Shown: positions 8,067 to 16,016, numbered from the stretch's first letter. The stretch: 64,000 bases of DNA from Shouchella oshimensis (GCF_002019765.1 NZ_KV917380.1:672707-736706); one strand, 5' to 3'. Made by a program: numbers and translations. Notes: generated by a model from the sequence alone, not told the origin.

Positions 8067-9416
8067 CTATAAAGGAATTGGCAGTATGCCCATTCCAATC
8101 AACCAACTAATAATTAATAATGGAATTGTGTAATAAATTAGTAAAGGAATGTATGTTTTCTCAGCTCCGATTTTTGCCATTCCGGTGGCTACATAGATAG
8201 GTCCTGAGGTCGGCGTACTTCCTTCAGTTGCACCAAACATCATAATGGTAACGACTGCAAGTAATGGATCAACGCCAACAGCGGTAAGAGCGCCAAATGA
8301 TGCAAGACCAATTGTTGCTATTGTTGCCGATGTTGCTAATGGTGTTGCCACTAATGTAATAACAATCCCGACAATCGCAATCATAAGCCATTTTGGAACA
8401 GCAAAAGATGTCATGAGTGCTTGTAATTGCTCTGTTAGCCCAATTTCATTTAAAACGGCGCTAGTGGCGAAGGTGAAAATTAAAACAGGCCCAATGACAA
8501 AGTATGAGGGAGCTGTTTTCTCGAAAAATCGACCCCACTCTTTTTTTCCTTTAGGTAGATGGTTACGTCCAACGACGAGGGTGAAAAGAATCATAAAGAC
8601 TGGCACCCAAACAATAAAGGAAATCGCGTCCATTGCTGACTGTCCAACACCCTCTAATGAAATAAACCAATTCGCAAGAGGACCAAAATTAATAAGAAGT
8701 GGAACAATAATACCTAAAAATATAAGTAATGACGTCCAACCAGCTCGAAACGAAGTTCCAATTGGTTGAATTAAATCTGGATGCACTGGTTGAATGTTAT
8801 AGCGCTTCGTCATGATAAAGACGACGAGTACTCGATGAACCAATGCATAAAGGCCAGCAACGTAAAGAGCAATAAATAAACTACTTTGACCAACACTAGC
8901 AGCCACTGGTGCAAACCCTAACATAATAAACATCGTGGAGTTAGGGGGGATAATACTACCGAACCCAGAATTTCCAGCGACGATTGATGCTGCATGTTCT
9001 TTTCTCCAGCCAGAACGTTCCATCCAAGGAATGGTGATAGAGCCTGTCGTTGCAGCAATTCCTGAACCTGACCCTGCTACAAGTGCGAATAAACCAGAGC
9101 CAAAGGTGTTCACATAAGCGGCTCCCCCAGGTAACCGTCCAATTAATGAATTAAGGATCTGAATAATTCGTCCGATAAGCCCAGTATGATTAATAAGCTG
9201 TGCCATGAAGATAAATGCTAATGACGCAAAAACGACTTCATGTGTAAGCCCTCTCATTAAACTGGGAAGAAATAATTCAAATGCTCGGTCGCCTGCAAAT
9301 AATAATGTTGTTATAAAGCCTAATATCATGGCTTCGCCAATATTTCGTTTTGTGAAAATCGCCCAAATCAAAATAATAACGATGAATGATATAAGTGCCC
9401 ACACTGCCATCCCCAT
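8067..9416 (-). CDS. DctM-like (TRAP-type) large permease
   Basis: This is a 449-residue, very hydrophobic transporter with about a dozen membrane segments. The GSGSGIAATTGSITIPWMERSG segment followed by SIVAGNSGFGSIIPPNSTMFIMLG matches the first signature of tripartite DctM permeases. The second half repeats it as VITLVATPLATSATIATIGLASFG and ATEGSTPTSGPIYVATG. No DctP binding protein or full DctQ lies nearby; only a 74-residue membrane protein follows. GGAGG precedes the start. It is the first gene of the operon with RraA, RpiR and a dehydrogenase. A carboxylate or sugar acid is the likely cargo. Confidence 0.82.
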   Translation of the reverse strand: MGMAVWALISFIVIILIWAIFTKRNIGEAMILGFITTLLFAGDRAFELFLPSLMRGLTHEVVFASLAFIFMAQLINHTGLIGRIIQILNSLIGRLPGGAAYVNTFGSGLFALVAGSGSGIAATTGSITIPWMERSGWRKEHAASIVAGNSGFGSIIPPNSTMFIMLGFAPVAASVGQSSLFIALYVAGLYALVHRVLVVFIMTKRYNIQPVHPDLIQPIGTSFRAGWTSLLIFLGIIVPLLINFGPLANWFISLEGVGQSAMDAISFIVWVPVFMILFTLVVGRNHLPKGKKEWGRFFEKTAPSYFVIGPVLIFTFATSAVLNEIGLTEQLQALMTSFAVPKWLMIAIVGIVITLVATPLATSATIATIGLASFGALTAVGVDPLLAVVTIMMFGATEGSTPTSGPIYVATGMAKIGAEKTYIPLLIYYTIPLLIISWLIGMGILPIPL

Positions 9417-9443
9417 TTCGTTATCCTCCTCGAAGAAGTTAAA

Positions 9444-9486
9444 GTAATATTCATTACCTATAAAATAAAAAGGTAATAAATATTAC
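9444..9486 (-). promoter_or_regulatory. Paired GTAAT-N4-ATTAC operators upstream of the DctM operon
   Basis: Two palindromes, GTAATATTCATTAC (9444-9457) and GTAATAAATATTAC (9473-9486), are spaced 29 bases centre to centre, about three helical turns. The second is close to TGTAATTAAATTACA, the known site of the RpiR-family regulator HexR. They lie 28-70 bases upstream of the operon that carries an rpiR-type gene. Binding is inferred. Confidence 0.65.
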
Positions 9487-9760
9487 ATTTTGATCATTCT
9501 AACATTGATTTGTTTTCGTGTAAACGCATACATATAATTTTTTTAATTTTACAGAACAAGAGGGGATAATCACAAGGTGGAATTGCACTTCACAGTATAG
9601 TAACCAGATTAAAGAGAATGGTCTTTATTGAACGTGAGGTTGATTGTTCTCTAATGACAGTAGAAATAGATGCCCCAACACTCGTTGATATACGTAACGA
9701 GTTGGGGAGGGGTCAACACGAATTTGCTAGGAGGAGAACGGAGTAGTTATGCAAGTATGA
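9487..9760. other. Non-coding gap before the Nudix gene
   Basis: No gene was found here. It may hold the promoter of the leftward DctM operon. A hairpin with arms CCCCAAC..CTCGTT and AACGAGTTGGGG (9673-9707, two-base bulge) could end Nudix transcription, but no T-run follows on either strand. Confidence 0.5.
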
Positions 9761-10174
9761 CTAAAAGACAACAAGAAATGGTTGTTTTGTTGGATCAAGA
9801 CAGTATTCAATCCGTTCCTTGAAATTGCGATACGTAACCATATTTAAGGCATCTTCAATCGGAAAAAAACCAACTTCAAGGGCTTCTGGGGTTGTGGTCA
9901 ATTTCCCACCTATAACGTTAGCTAAATAGAGTGTGTTGCAGATCGAATCAGTCGTATTTTGGAAAATGCCGCAAAATTTGGAGATTTCCACGTCCAATCC
10001 AGTTTCTTCTTTGGTTTCTCGAACCGCTTCGTCTATCAACGATTCACCTTCTTCTACCTGTCCACCAGGAAATTCCCATCCTCGCTTCGGTCCTTTAATG
10101 AGTAATAGTTCTTGCTTTTTGTTTAAGACAATTGTTGCAGAAGAAAGGATATGTTTCGGCGTTTTAGAATTCAT
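9761..10174 (-). CDS. Nudix hydrolase
   Basis: This 137-residue hydrolase of nucleoside diphosphate-linked substrates contains a complete Nudix box, GGQVEEGESLIDEAVRETKE followed by ETGL, which fits GX5EX7REUXEEXGU. The lead-in GPKRGWEFPGG is typical of the family. The ATG has AAAGGAG 7 bases upstream. It stands alone between two non-coding gaps. The substrate cannot be predicted; the protein has no additional domain. Confidence 0.92.
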   Translation of the reverse strand: MNSKTPKHILSSATIVLNKKQELLLIKGPKRGWEFPGGQVEEGESLIDEAVRETKEETGLDVEISKFCGIFQNTTDSICNTLYLANVIGGKLTTTPEALEVGFFPIEDALNMVTYRNFKERIEYCLDPTKQPFLVVF

Positions 10175-10263
10175 AATCGGCTCCTTTGTACGAATATCAG
10201 GTGGAGGCAGAGTGCTTGCCTATCGTTACCTCTATACATGGTTTCGTTTTTTAATTTGAAAAT

Positions 10264-10296
10264 CCTCTAGGTTAGTCGAACCTAGAGGCGTTTTTT
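10264..10296 (+). terminator. Strong plus-strand terminator with no obvious upstream gene
   Basis: A perfect 10-bp stem, CCTCTAGGTT (10264-10273) with AACCTAGAGG (10279-10288), is followed by TTTTTT. The only gene to its left is on the opposite strand, so it may act as an attenuator for the small gene at 10383 or end an antisense transcript. Confidence 0.75.
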
Positions 10297-10382
10297 GGTA
10301 GAGTAGCCATAGAGGTTTCGTTAATGTGAAGAAGGTGAAACATCAAAGAGAGACATACGTAGAAAGGAATAGGGGGACAGCA

Positions 10383-10607
10383 ATGAAATCATACGTATTA
10401 TTTATCATCACATTTAGTATACTTATGTATCTTTTTCACGTGTTATCAGGCTATTTACTGACCGTTGCTTATATGGCGGAATGGGTAAATCCAGCATTAG
10501 GAACGGCTTATTATCCATTCATTCAATTGGTAACAGGCGTTTTAGCGGCGACTGTCGCTTATGGGTTGATTCAAGTAAGGAATGGTAAAAAAGAAGTGAC
10601 TAGCTGA
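10383..10607 (+). CDS. Small membrane protein of unknown function
   Basis: This is a 74-residue protein with two hydrophobic segments (about 3-26 and 36-62) and a charged tail QVRNGKKEVTS. The ATG at 10383 has AGGGGG 6 bases upstream. An earlier in-frame ATG at 10326 would add a charged 19-residue extension without a ribosome site and was rejected. The family was not recognised. It lies alone after a terminator hairpin. Confidence 0.65.
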   Translation: MKSYVLFIITFSILMYLFHVLSGYLLTVAYMAEWVNPALGTAYYPFIQLVTGVLAATVAYGLIQVRNGKKEVTS

Positions 10608-10646
10608 AGGAATGAAATAGGAATGCGACAATTGTCGTATTCCTAT

Positions 10647-11087
10647 TTACGTTGCGTGGGGCTCTTGAACTTTCTTTAACAATTCGTGTAATTGCTTTAA
10701 TTCGTCACTTGTTAAGTGATTAAAATAAGCGGCTTGCTGCTGCTCTTGCTGAGGCACGATGTCGTCGTATAACTGTTTACCCTTTTCTGTTAAAGACAAG
10801 TATTTTGAGCGTTTCTCTTTTTCCCGTTTAATCCAACCGTGCTCTTCCATTTTCGCTAAAAGCTTTGTAATATTTCCTTTTGTTACAAGGAGAGAATGAG
10901 CTAGATCTAACTGAGATAGACGCTTATTCGCTCCGATATGAACGAGCACATCAAATTGGGCAACGGTTAAGCCCCATTCCTTAAGAAACGTGTTTGATTG
11001 CTTTAGGCTATGATGGTAAGTCCGAGATAATCTGAACCAGACGAGAAGCGCAAGAACATCTTCTCTTGATTTATTCTTTTGTTTCAT
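10647..11087 (-). CDS. mhqR: MarR-family regulator, MhqR-like
   Basis: This 146-residue winged-helix repressor has the MarR core: FNHL-type C-terminal helices, the recognition helix LAHSLLVTKGNITKLLAKMEE, and the wing KREKEKRSKYLSLTEKG. In Bacillus, MhqR controls hydrolase (mhqD) and ring-cleaving dioxygenase genes in response to quinones. Here the same two enzyme types flank it: its ATG overlaps the stop of the hydrolase gene (ATGA), and a dioxygenase is divergently transcribed. A perfect palindrome at 11726-11751 is the probable operator. The MhqR identity is inferred from this context. Confidence 0.82.
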   Translation of the reverse strand: MKQKNKSREDVLALLVWFRLSRTYHHSLKQSNTFLKEWGLTVAQFDVLVHIGANKRLSQLDLAHSLLVTKGNITKLLAKMEEHGWIKREKEKRSKYLSLTEKGKQLYDDIVPQQEQQQAAYFNHLTSDELKQLHELLKKVQEPHAT

Positions 11088-11698
11088 AAAGCACCACCAT
11101 AATTAGATTCCCACCATTTTGTGGCTTCTTCGATATCTGCATTCGTTAACGCATGTCCGTAGTCGGTTAACGAGAGTTTTGTTTCTGCGCCGAATTGGTT
11201 CAGTTGTGTTTGTAACGCAAAGGCTTCTCCAGGCGGAACGAGCGTATCAGTAGCTCCTGCTGAAATAAAAATCTTTGTATGTGATAATGGAACCTCTTTC
11301 GGGTTTTGGAACAGGTTGCTTGGATGAAACAATATGGCGCTCGTATAGTCCTGGGGGTACATTAGTAGCAGACTAGTGGCAACGTTCGCACCGTTTGAGT
11401 AGCCAATGAGATGGCACTTACCATGAGGAGCTTCATTCTCAGCTAAAATCGCGTCAATGGTTTGATGAATCCGTTCTGTGCGGTAGCTAATGTCTTTGTA
11501 ATTAAACGCTCCTTCAACGGGACGAGAGAAATAACGAAATCCTTTTCCATCACGTATTTCCCCACGTAGACCGATAACAGAAAACGAAACATCTAAGTCG
11601 CCAGCAATGTCAAGTAAATCTGACTCTCTTCCTGCACTACCATGAAGTAAAATAAACGTATCGGTGGATGTTTGACTACGATGGAAAAAATAATGCAT
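11084..11698 (-). CDS. mhqD: Alpha/beta hydrolase (MhqD-like carboxylesterase)
   Basis: This 204-residue serine hydrolase has the nucleophile elbow GYSNGANVA (Ser in GxSxG), the oxyanion segment LLHGSAGRESDLL, an acidic ISAGATDTLVPP turn, and the catalytic His in DYGHAL. Length and pattern fit the MhqD/phospholipase-carboxylesterase group implicated in quinone and electrophile detoxification. GGAGGG lies 6 bases before the ATG. It shares a transcript with the MarR regulator and faces the dioxygenase gene across a palindromic operator. Confidence 0.85.
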   Translation of the reverse strand: MHYFFHRSQTSTDTFILLHGSAGRESDLLDIAGDLDVSFSVIGLRGEIRDGKGFRYFSRPVEGAFNYKDISYRTERIHQTIDAILAENEAPHGKCHLIGYSNGANVATSLLLMYPQDYTSAILFHPSNLFQNPKEVPLSHTKIFISAGATDTLVPPGEAFALQTQLNQFGAETKLSLTDYGHALTNADIEEATKWWESNYGGAL

Positions 11699-11725
11699 GG
11701 TAACCCTCCTAACTAAATTGACTCT

Positions 11726-11751
11726 TTAACAGTTTACTTGTAAACTGTTAA
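11726..11751. promoter_or_regulatory. MarR-type operator between mhqD and the dioxygenase
   Basis: A perfect palindrome with 12-base arms (left arm TTAACAGTTTAC, right arm GTAAACTGTTAA, two-base centre) sits in the divergent promoter region. Its position lets a repressor control both directions at once. The adjacent MarR-type gene is the obvious candidate. Confidence 0.8.
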
Positions 11752-11781
11752 TAAATCAAGAGAACAAAGGGAGTGACATGT

Positions 11782-12729
11782 ATGAAGCTTCATGGTCATC
11801 ATCACGTATCGTCTTTAACGGCAAATGCGGAACGAAACTTAGCATTTTACAGAAACATTCTAGGGATGAAATTAGTAAAAAAAACGGTTAACCAAGACAA
11901 CACGTCGAATTATCATTTGTTTTATGCAGATGCAAAAGGATCTCCAGGTACAGAAGTAACCTTCTTTGAGATTCCATTATTGGCACAGAGAAGGGAAGGC
12001 ACAAACCGGATTTACGAAATTGGACTACTTGTTTCCTCGAGGGAATCGCTACAGTTCTGGTTAGAACGTTTTAAAGCGTATCAAGTAGAGCATGAAGACA
12101 TACGTGATCGGAACGGTGTACTTGTTTTGCCTTTCCAAGATCCAGATGGTCATCGTATGAGTCTCATTGTTGATGAAAGTGCCGCGCCTGTTCTTGAAAA
12201 TGGAACCGATGATGTGCCTGGTGAGCATGCGATTATCGGTCTTGGACCAGCAACGTTACAAGTTCGCTATGCAGAACCGACGGCTCAAGTGCTGACCGAT
12301 GTACTTGGTTACACAAAAAGCGGTCATTATAAGAATGGTGAATATGCGGTTCATGTTTTTCAAGTTGGGGAAAGTGGCCTTGCTGGTGAGATTCATGTTG
12401 AAGAGAATAAAGACTTACCGAAAGCGCGTGAGGGAAGAGGAAGTGTTCATCACATCGCTTTTCGTGTAAAAACAGAAGAAGAGCTTCACCAATGGGTGGA
12501 ACATATTGAGAAGGAAGGGTTTACGACATCCGGTTTTGTTGATCGTTATTATTTCAAGTCACTGTACTTCAGAGAGCCGAACGGTATTCTTTATGAATTA
12601 GCAACAGATGGACCTGGTTTTGACATTGATGAATCGGTAGAAGACTTTGGAAAGGCACTTTCACTGCCACCGTTTCTTGAGCCGAAGCGTAAAGACATTG
12701 AAGCAAAATTAAAGCCTTTACGAACGTAA
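11782..12729 (+). CDS. Ring-cleaving dioxygenase (VOC/glyoxalase superfamily), MhqA/E/O-like
   Basis: This 315-residue metalloenzyme of the vicinal-oxygen-chelate fold has two repeated halves. The N-terminal half opens LHGHHHVSSLTANAERNLAFY with a metal-ligand His and includes FQDPDGHRMSLI. The C-terminal half contains GSVHHIAFRVKTEEELHQWVE and YFREPNGILYELATDGPGF with a metal-ligand Glu. B. subtilis MhqA, MhqE and MhqO have this size and are induced by catechol and methylhydroquinone. The ATG at 11782 has AAAGGGAG 8 bases upstream; the GTG at 11773 overlaps that site. Confidence 0.9.
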   Translation: MKLHGHHHVSSLTANAERNLAFYRNILGMKLVKKTVNQDNTSNYHLFYADAKGSPGTEVTFFEIPLLAQRREGTNRIYEIGLLVSSRESLQFWLERFKAYQVEHEDIRDRNGVLVLPFQDPDGHRMSLIVDESAAPVLENGTDDVPGEHAIIGLGPATLQVRYAEPTAQVLTDVLGYTKSGHYKNGEYAVHVFQVGESGLAGEIHVEENKDLPKAREGRGSVHHIAFRVKTEEELHQWVEHIEKEGFTTSGFVDRYYFKSLYFREPNGILYELATDGPGFDIDESVEDFGKALSLPPFLEPKRKDIEAKLKPLRT

Positions 12730-12739
12730 TAGAAGGGTC

Positions 12740-13014
12740 GAGGCTGTGACATAACGAAAAGTCGTATTTGAAAAGACGAATAGTCTAAACTATTCTGAGT
12801 AGCACCGCTACAGGATAATCCTTCGCTTTCCGGGGACACGGCTTCAGCCTCCTCCCTGGAAAACCGCCACTTCAGAGTCTTCAGACACGTGCTGATCCCC
12901 CAGGAGTCTTCGGATTCTCCTTCTGCTCATTTTCATATAAAACAAACGACGAACGTTCCTATTTTCAGGAATGTTCGTCATTTTGGTCTGTTGATCTACT
13001 TTTGTCCCAGCCTC
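12740..13014 (-). repeat. GAGGCTGGGACA-bounded element, copy 2
   Basis: This 275-bp copy is in the opposite orientation to copy 1. Its left end carries one change (GAGGCTGTGACATAACG) and its right end is TTTTGTCCCAGCCTC. The internal 13-bp hairpin is at 12948-12960/12967-12979. It fills the gap between two convergent genes and begins 11 bases after the dioxygenase stop. Short ORFs read through it but are not believed to be genes. Confidence 0.87.
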
Positions 13015-13024
13015 GTTTTTTTCG

Positions 13025-13726
13025 TTATAGCTCGTTAAGATCAATCGCTTCTAACGGTTGTTCAGATAGCTTGCCATCAATTAAACGCACATCGTATGCA
13101 TGGACATTTGGTCGAGAGCGTACGATTGTGTGTAACGTCCCATCACGATAATGCAAACCAACTCCATCATCTGCGGCAATCCCCCCTTCGATTTTTTTCG
13201 TGCGGATAAACTGGTGAAACAGAGGCCTTCGCTCGTGTTCTCCGTCGTAGTGAGGGGCGTGACTTCCAGGTAAGAAGCCTAACCCTTTTACCGGTTCTAA
13301 CCCTTCACCGTATGAATCTGTAATTCCATATTCAAACCAACAGATTGAGCCTGCGCTTAATCCTGCCAAAATGGTTCCATTCTCATAGGCTTCTTTTAAA
13401 TAGATATCGATTCCCCAATGCTTCCACAATAGTAGTAAATTAACCGTATTTCCTCCACCTACATAGACAATATCTTTTTCTAGGATAAAGGAACGTAGAT
13501 CACGTGTCGGTGGTTTAAACAAGGATAAATGCGAAGGGGTGCACGTTTTTTTACGAAACGCATGATAAAAACGTTCAATATACGTAGCGGAATCTCCGCT
13601 TGCTGTTGGAAGAAAGCAGACTTTAGGTGAAGAGGCATCAGCTTGCTTCAATAAATAATCATCAAGTAGAGGGTTTTCAGGTTCCATTGAAAAGCCTCCA
13701 CCCCCAAGTGCAATCAGCTGCTTCAT
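13025..13726 (-). CDS. Peptidase E / S51-family peptidase-like protein
   Basis: This 233-residue cytoplasmic serine peptidase homologue has the family start IALGGGGFSMEPENPLLDDYLL. The motif GNTVNLLLLWK precedes the nucleophile motif LAGLSAGSICWFE (Ser in GxSAGS), and APHYDGEHERRP contains a conserved His-Asp pair. S51 enzymes cleave Asp-X dipeptides or cyanophycin-type peptides; which applies here is not clear. The ribosome site is weak. The 3' end lies 11 bases from repeat copy 2. Confidence 0.88.
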   Translation of the reverse strand: MKQLIALGGGGFSMEPENPLLDDYLLKQADASSPKVCFLPTASGDSATYIERFYHAFRKKTCTPSHLSLFKPPTRDLRSFILEKDIVYVGGGNTVNLLLLWKHWGIDIYLKEAYENGTILAGLSAGSICWFEYGITDSYGEGLEPVKGLGFLPGSHAPHYDGEHERRPLFHQFIRTKKIEGGIAADDGVGLHYRDGTLHTIVRSRPNVHAYDVRLIDGKLSEQPLEAIDLNEL

Positions 13727-13865
13727 ACGGTAGACCCATTCGATTGTTGGGAAAGTAGCACTTCTGGCGTATTTCTTTAAAGGTGTGAGATTAATGAAGA
13801 TTGTCCCCTCTTTAACGAGTACAAATCATGCTTCAATAGCAATTTGAAAAAAAGGAGGTGTGGCT

Positions 13866-13982
13866 TTGTCTTCTTATGAAGCATTAAATCTTATGATTAC
13901 GATTGGTGCGACTGTCTCTTCATTTGTGATCTCGCTTCTCATGCTCGTTCTCTCACTTGTGCTTCTGAAAAAAGGGAAATGA
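13866..13982 (+). CDS. Holin-like toxin, TxpA/BsrG-type (type I toxin candidate)
   Basis: This 38-residue peptide has a single hydrophobic helix. Its N-terminus, MSSYEALNLMITIG, closely matches the start of B. subtilis TxpA (MSTYESLMVMIGF) and BsrG (MTVYESLMIMINFG), and it ends in a basic tail LLKKGK. The TTG start has AAAGGAGGTG 6 bases upstream. A terminator follows at 14030-14064. TxpA-like peptides insert in the membrane and are silenced by an antisense RNA overlapping the 3' end. A candidate antisense promoter is present at 14069-14097. No phage genes lie nearby. It is too short for routine gene calling. Confidence 0.75.
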   Translation: MSSYEALNLMITIGATVSSFVISLLMLVLSLVLLKKGK

Positions 13983-14029
13983 TTGAGTTTTTTTGATTCA
14001 TTTTCTTCCGCTATTGAAAAATGATTTGG

Positions 14030-14064
14030 CCCCTTATTAAATACGGAAAAAATAAGGGGTTTTT
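14030..14064 (+). terminator. Terminator after the toxin-like gene
   Basis: A stem of CCCCTTATT (14030-14038) with AATAAGGGG (14051-14059) is followed by TTTTT. It ends the toxin transcript roughly 80 bases after its stop codon, which leaves a 3' region available for antisense pairing. Confidence 0.85.
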
Positions 14065-14068
14065 ATGT

Positions 14069-14097
14069 AGCGTATAGTGAGTAGGCTAATCGGTCAA
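14069..14097 (-). promoter_or_regulatory. Possible antisense RNA promoter facing the toxin gene
   Basis: On the minus strand TTGACC (14097-14092) is followed by TATACG after 15 bases, or TACGCT after 17. Transcription would enter the toxin terminator and 3' region from the opposite side, as with the RatA antitoxin RNA of txpA. The spacing is not ideal and the site could be chance. Confidence 0.4.
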
Positions 14098-14162
14098 GGT
14101 TGTAAAATAATGCTCGCTTTCCCTGAGTGCTACCATATAATAAGAGAAAGGAGTTGAGCAAA

Positions 14163-15353
14163 TTGTTAGAAGCAAAAGGAGCGTATAATAGCGCAAAGAT
14201 CTTTACACATTCCATTGATTCTACTGCTATGGATCAAATTGTTGAATTGTGTAATCAATCGTTTGTTGAAGGGTCCACGATACGCATTATGCCAGATACC
14301 CATGCAGGTGTAGGCTGTACAATTGGAACAACGATGACCATTAAAGATAAGGTTGTCCCTAATCTAGTAGGTGTTGATATTGGCTGTGGGCTCGAAGTAG
14401 CTATAATGGATAAGCATAAAGACGAGGTCAACTTTGATCAGCTTGACGATGTGATTCGCACAAAGGTTCCACACGGGTTTAACGTCCGTTCCGAGCAAAA
14501 TAGACATTCCTTTATTGAACAAATTGATTTTTCAGCTATTCGAGCTCCGTTCAATGAGAACCGAGCTTTAAATAGTATTGGTACATTAGGTGGAGGCAAT
14601 CATTTTATCGAGCTAAATGAGTATGAGGATAAGATTGCCCTGGTTATTCATTCTGGATCTAGAAATTTAGGTAAACAAGTAGCTGAACATTATCAAAATC
14701 GTGCTTATGATGAGTTAATGACGCAAAAGCAAGAGCGGGATACACTCATTGAACAGTTAAAGCAAGAAAACCGCAATCATGACATTCAAGCGGCTCTTTC
14801 AGCGTATAAGCGTCCTACGATAAAAAAGGATTTAGCTTATCTCGAAGGAGAAGGGTTTAACGATTATATGCATGATATGGGTATGGCGCAACGGTATGCA
14901 CTGATGAATCGAAAAGCAATGGTAGATGAGATTATAAAAGGAATGGGTTGGACGCTTTCACACTCCTTTACGACCATTCATAATTATATTGATTTGGAGC
15001 AAAAGATTTTGCGGAAAGGGGCAATTTCGGCCCAAAAAGGTGAGCGAGTTATTATTCCATTAAATATGCGCGATGGCAGCATACTTGCGACTGGTAAAGG
15101 AAACAAAGATTGGAATTATTCCGGGCCACACGGAGCAGGTCGTTTAATGAGTAGAAGGAAAGCGAAAGATACTTTACATTTAGATGAGTTTAAAGAGACT
15201 ATGACAGGTATATGGACAACTTCTCTATCAGAAGAAACAATTGACGAAGCACCAATGGTGTATAAACCGATGAAAGACATTTTGGAACAGATTCAAGATT
15301 CTGTTGAAGTTCAACATATTATCAAGCCTCTGTACAATTTTAAAGCAAAATAA
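14163..15353 (+). CDS. rtcB: RtcB-family RNA ligase
   Basis: This 396-residue GTP- and Mn-dependent ligase joins RNA 2',3'-cyclic phosphate or 3'-phosphate ends to 5'-OH ends. Visible motifs are DTHAGVGCTIG, NLVGVDIGCGLE (metal-binding Cys), GTLGGGNHFIEL, VIHSGSRNLGK, HSFTTIHNYI and GPHGAGRLMSRRKA, which holds the region of the guanylylated His. The TTG at 14163 has GAAAGGAG 9 bases upstream and gives the usual N-terminus (LEAKGAYNSAKIF). The upstream ATG at 14127 has no ribosome site. It is a single gene with its own terminator. Confidence 0.93.
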   Translation: MLEAKGAYNSAKIFTHSIDSTAMDQIVELCNQSFVEGSTIRIMPDTHAGVGCTIGTTMTIKDKVVPNLVGVDIGCGLEVAIMDKHKDEVNFDQLDDVIRTKVPHGFNVRSEQNRHSFIEQIDFSAIRAPFNENRALNSIGTLGGGNHFIELNEYEDKIALVIHSGSRNLGKQVAEHYQNRAYDELMTQKQERDTLIEQLKQENRNHDIQAALSAYKRPTIKKDLAYLEGEGFNDYMHDMGMAQRYALMNRKAMVDEIIKGMGWTLSHSFTTIHNYIDLEQKILRKGAISAQKGERVIIPLNMRDGSILATGKGNKDWNYSGPHGAGRLMSRRKAKDTLHLDEFKETMTGIWTTSLSEETIDEAPMVYKPMKDILEQIQDSVEVQHIIKPLYNFKAK

Positions 15354-15388
15354 AAGCTCACTTGGAATCGTCCAAATGAGCTTTTTTT
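15352..15388 (+). terminator. rtcB/lysE convergent terminator
   Basis: The stem AAAAGCTCA-c-TTGGA pairs with TCCAA-a-TGAGCTTTT and is followed by further Ts. It overlaps the rtcB stop codon and reaches the stop codon of the convergent LysE-type gene, so it probably serves both directions. Confidence 0.8.
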
Positions 15389-16016
15389 ATACGAATAACT
15401 GAATACCATGTATGGCAAAGTAAACCCCAAAAGCAACGAGGGAAAGACCTGATAATAAGGCAATCGCTTTTAGTGTCGCCGGTCTGAGGAATCTTCTTCC
15501 ACCGCTAGTCATTGAAGCAACAAACAAGTCCCACATGGTTAAGCCGATAAAAATCATGCATGTATAGAGAAGGAGCTGTTGATTTGTCGCTGTCTCTGCT
15601 GTTTTCACCATGATCGAACCGTAAATGCCGAGCCAGAACATAATCGACATTGGATTAGAGATAGAAATAAGAAAGCCGTTAAAGAAGCAGTGAATGAGGG
15701 TATCTCTATGACGGTTCTCAATAATAGAAAAACGATTTGACCGCATCATTCCTTCAATACCTGAATAAAAAAGAACAAAGGCGCCAAATAACCAGAGGAA
15801 CGATTGAATAAAAGGGGCGTCAATAAATCGTTGTAAGCCAAAGTAGACACATGCCATAAACGTTGCATCTGCAAATAGACTGCCAATTCCCACCATCCAA
15901 GAATGCATAAAGCCATTTTGAATACCTTTTTCAATTCTTGCGGCATTAACAGGACCTATTGGTGCACCTAAGCTTATACCTAGAAGAAGATAACTGAATA
16001 CGATACTCAACACCAT
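15387..16016 (-). CDS. LysE-family amino-acid exporter
   Basis: This is a 209-residue inner-membrane exporter with about six hydrophobic segments. The start LGISLGAPIGPVNAARIEKGIQNG is the LysE/RhtB signature (GxxxGPxN). Later segments include GFLISISNPMSIMFWLGIYG, the typical NP motif, and the C-terminal LSLVAFGVYFA. The family exports basic or neutral amino acids or related metabolites. GGAGG lies 9 bases before the ATG. It is a single gene. Confidence 0.9.
   Translation of the reverse strand: MVLSIVFSYLLLGISLGAPIGPVNAARIEKGIQNGFMHSWMVGIGSLFADATFMACVYFGLQRFIDAPFIQSFLWLFGAFVLFYSGIEGMMRSNRFSIIENRHRDTLIHCFFNGFLISISNPMSIMFWLGIYGSIMVKTAETATNQQLLLYTCMIFIGLTMWDLFVASMTSGGRRFLRPATLKAIALLSGLSLVAFGVYFAIHGIQLFV

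Noticed and set aside
8245-8769. Long 174-codon plus-strand frame inside the DctM-like gene
   Set aside because: Antisense to a clear transporter gene; residue composition (many T, P, K, N) is that of a reverse-frame shadow.
9933-10259. Plus-strand frame of 108 codons opposite the Nudix gene
   Set aside because: It mirrors the Nudix coding sequence and lacks a ribosome site; the nearby terminator was kept as a separate observation.
12844-13044. Open frames through the repeat copies (66-81 codons, similar peptides in all three)
   Set aside because: They follow the repeat in every copy, have no ribosome site, and end in flanking sequence. The similarity reflects DNA repetition, not a gene.
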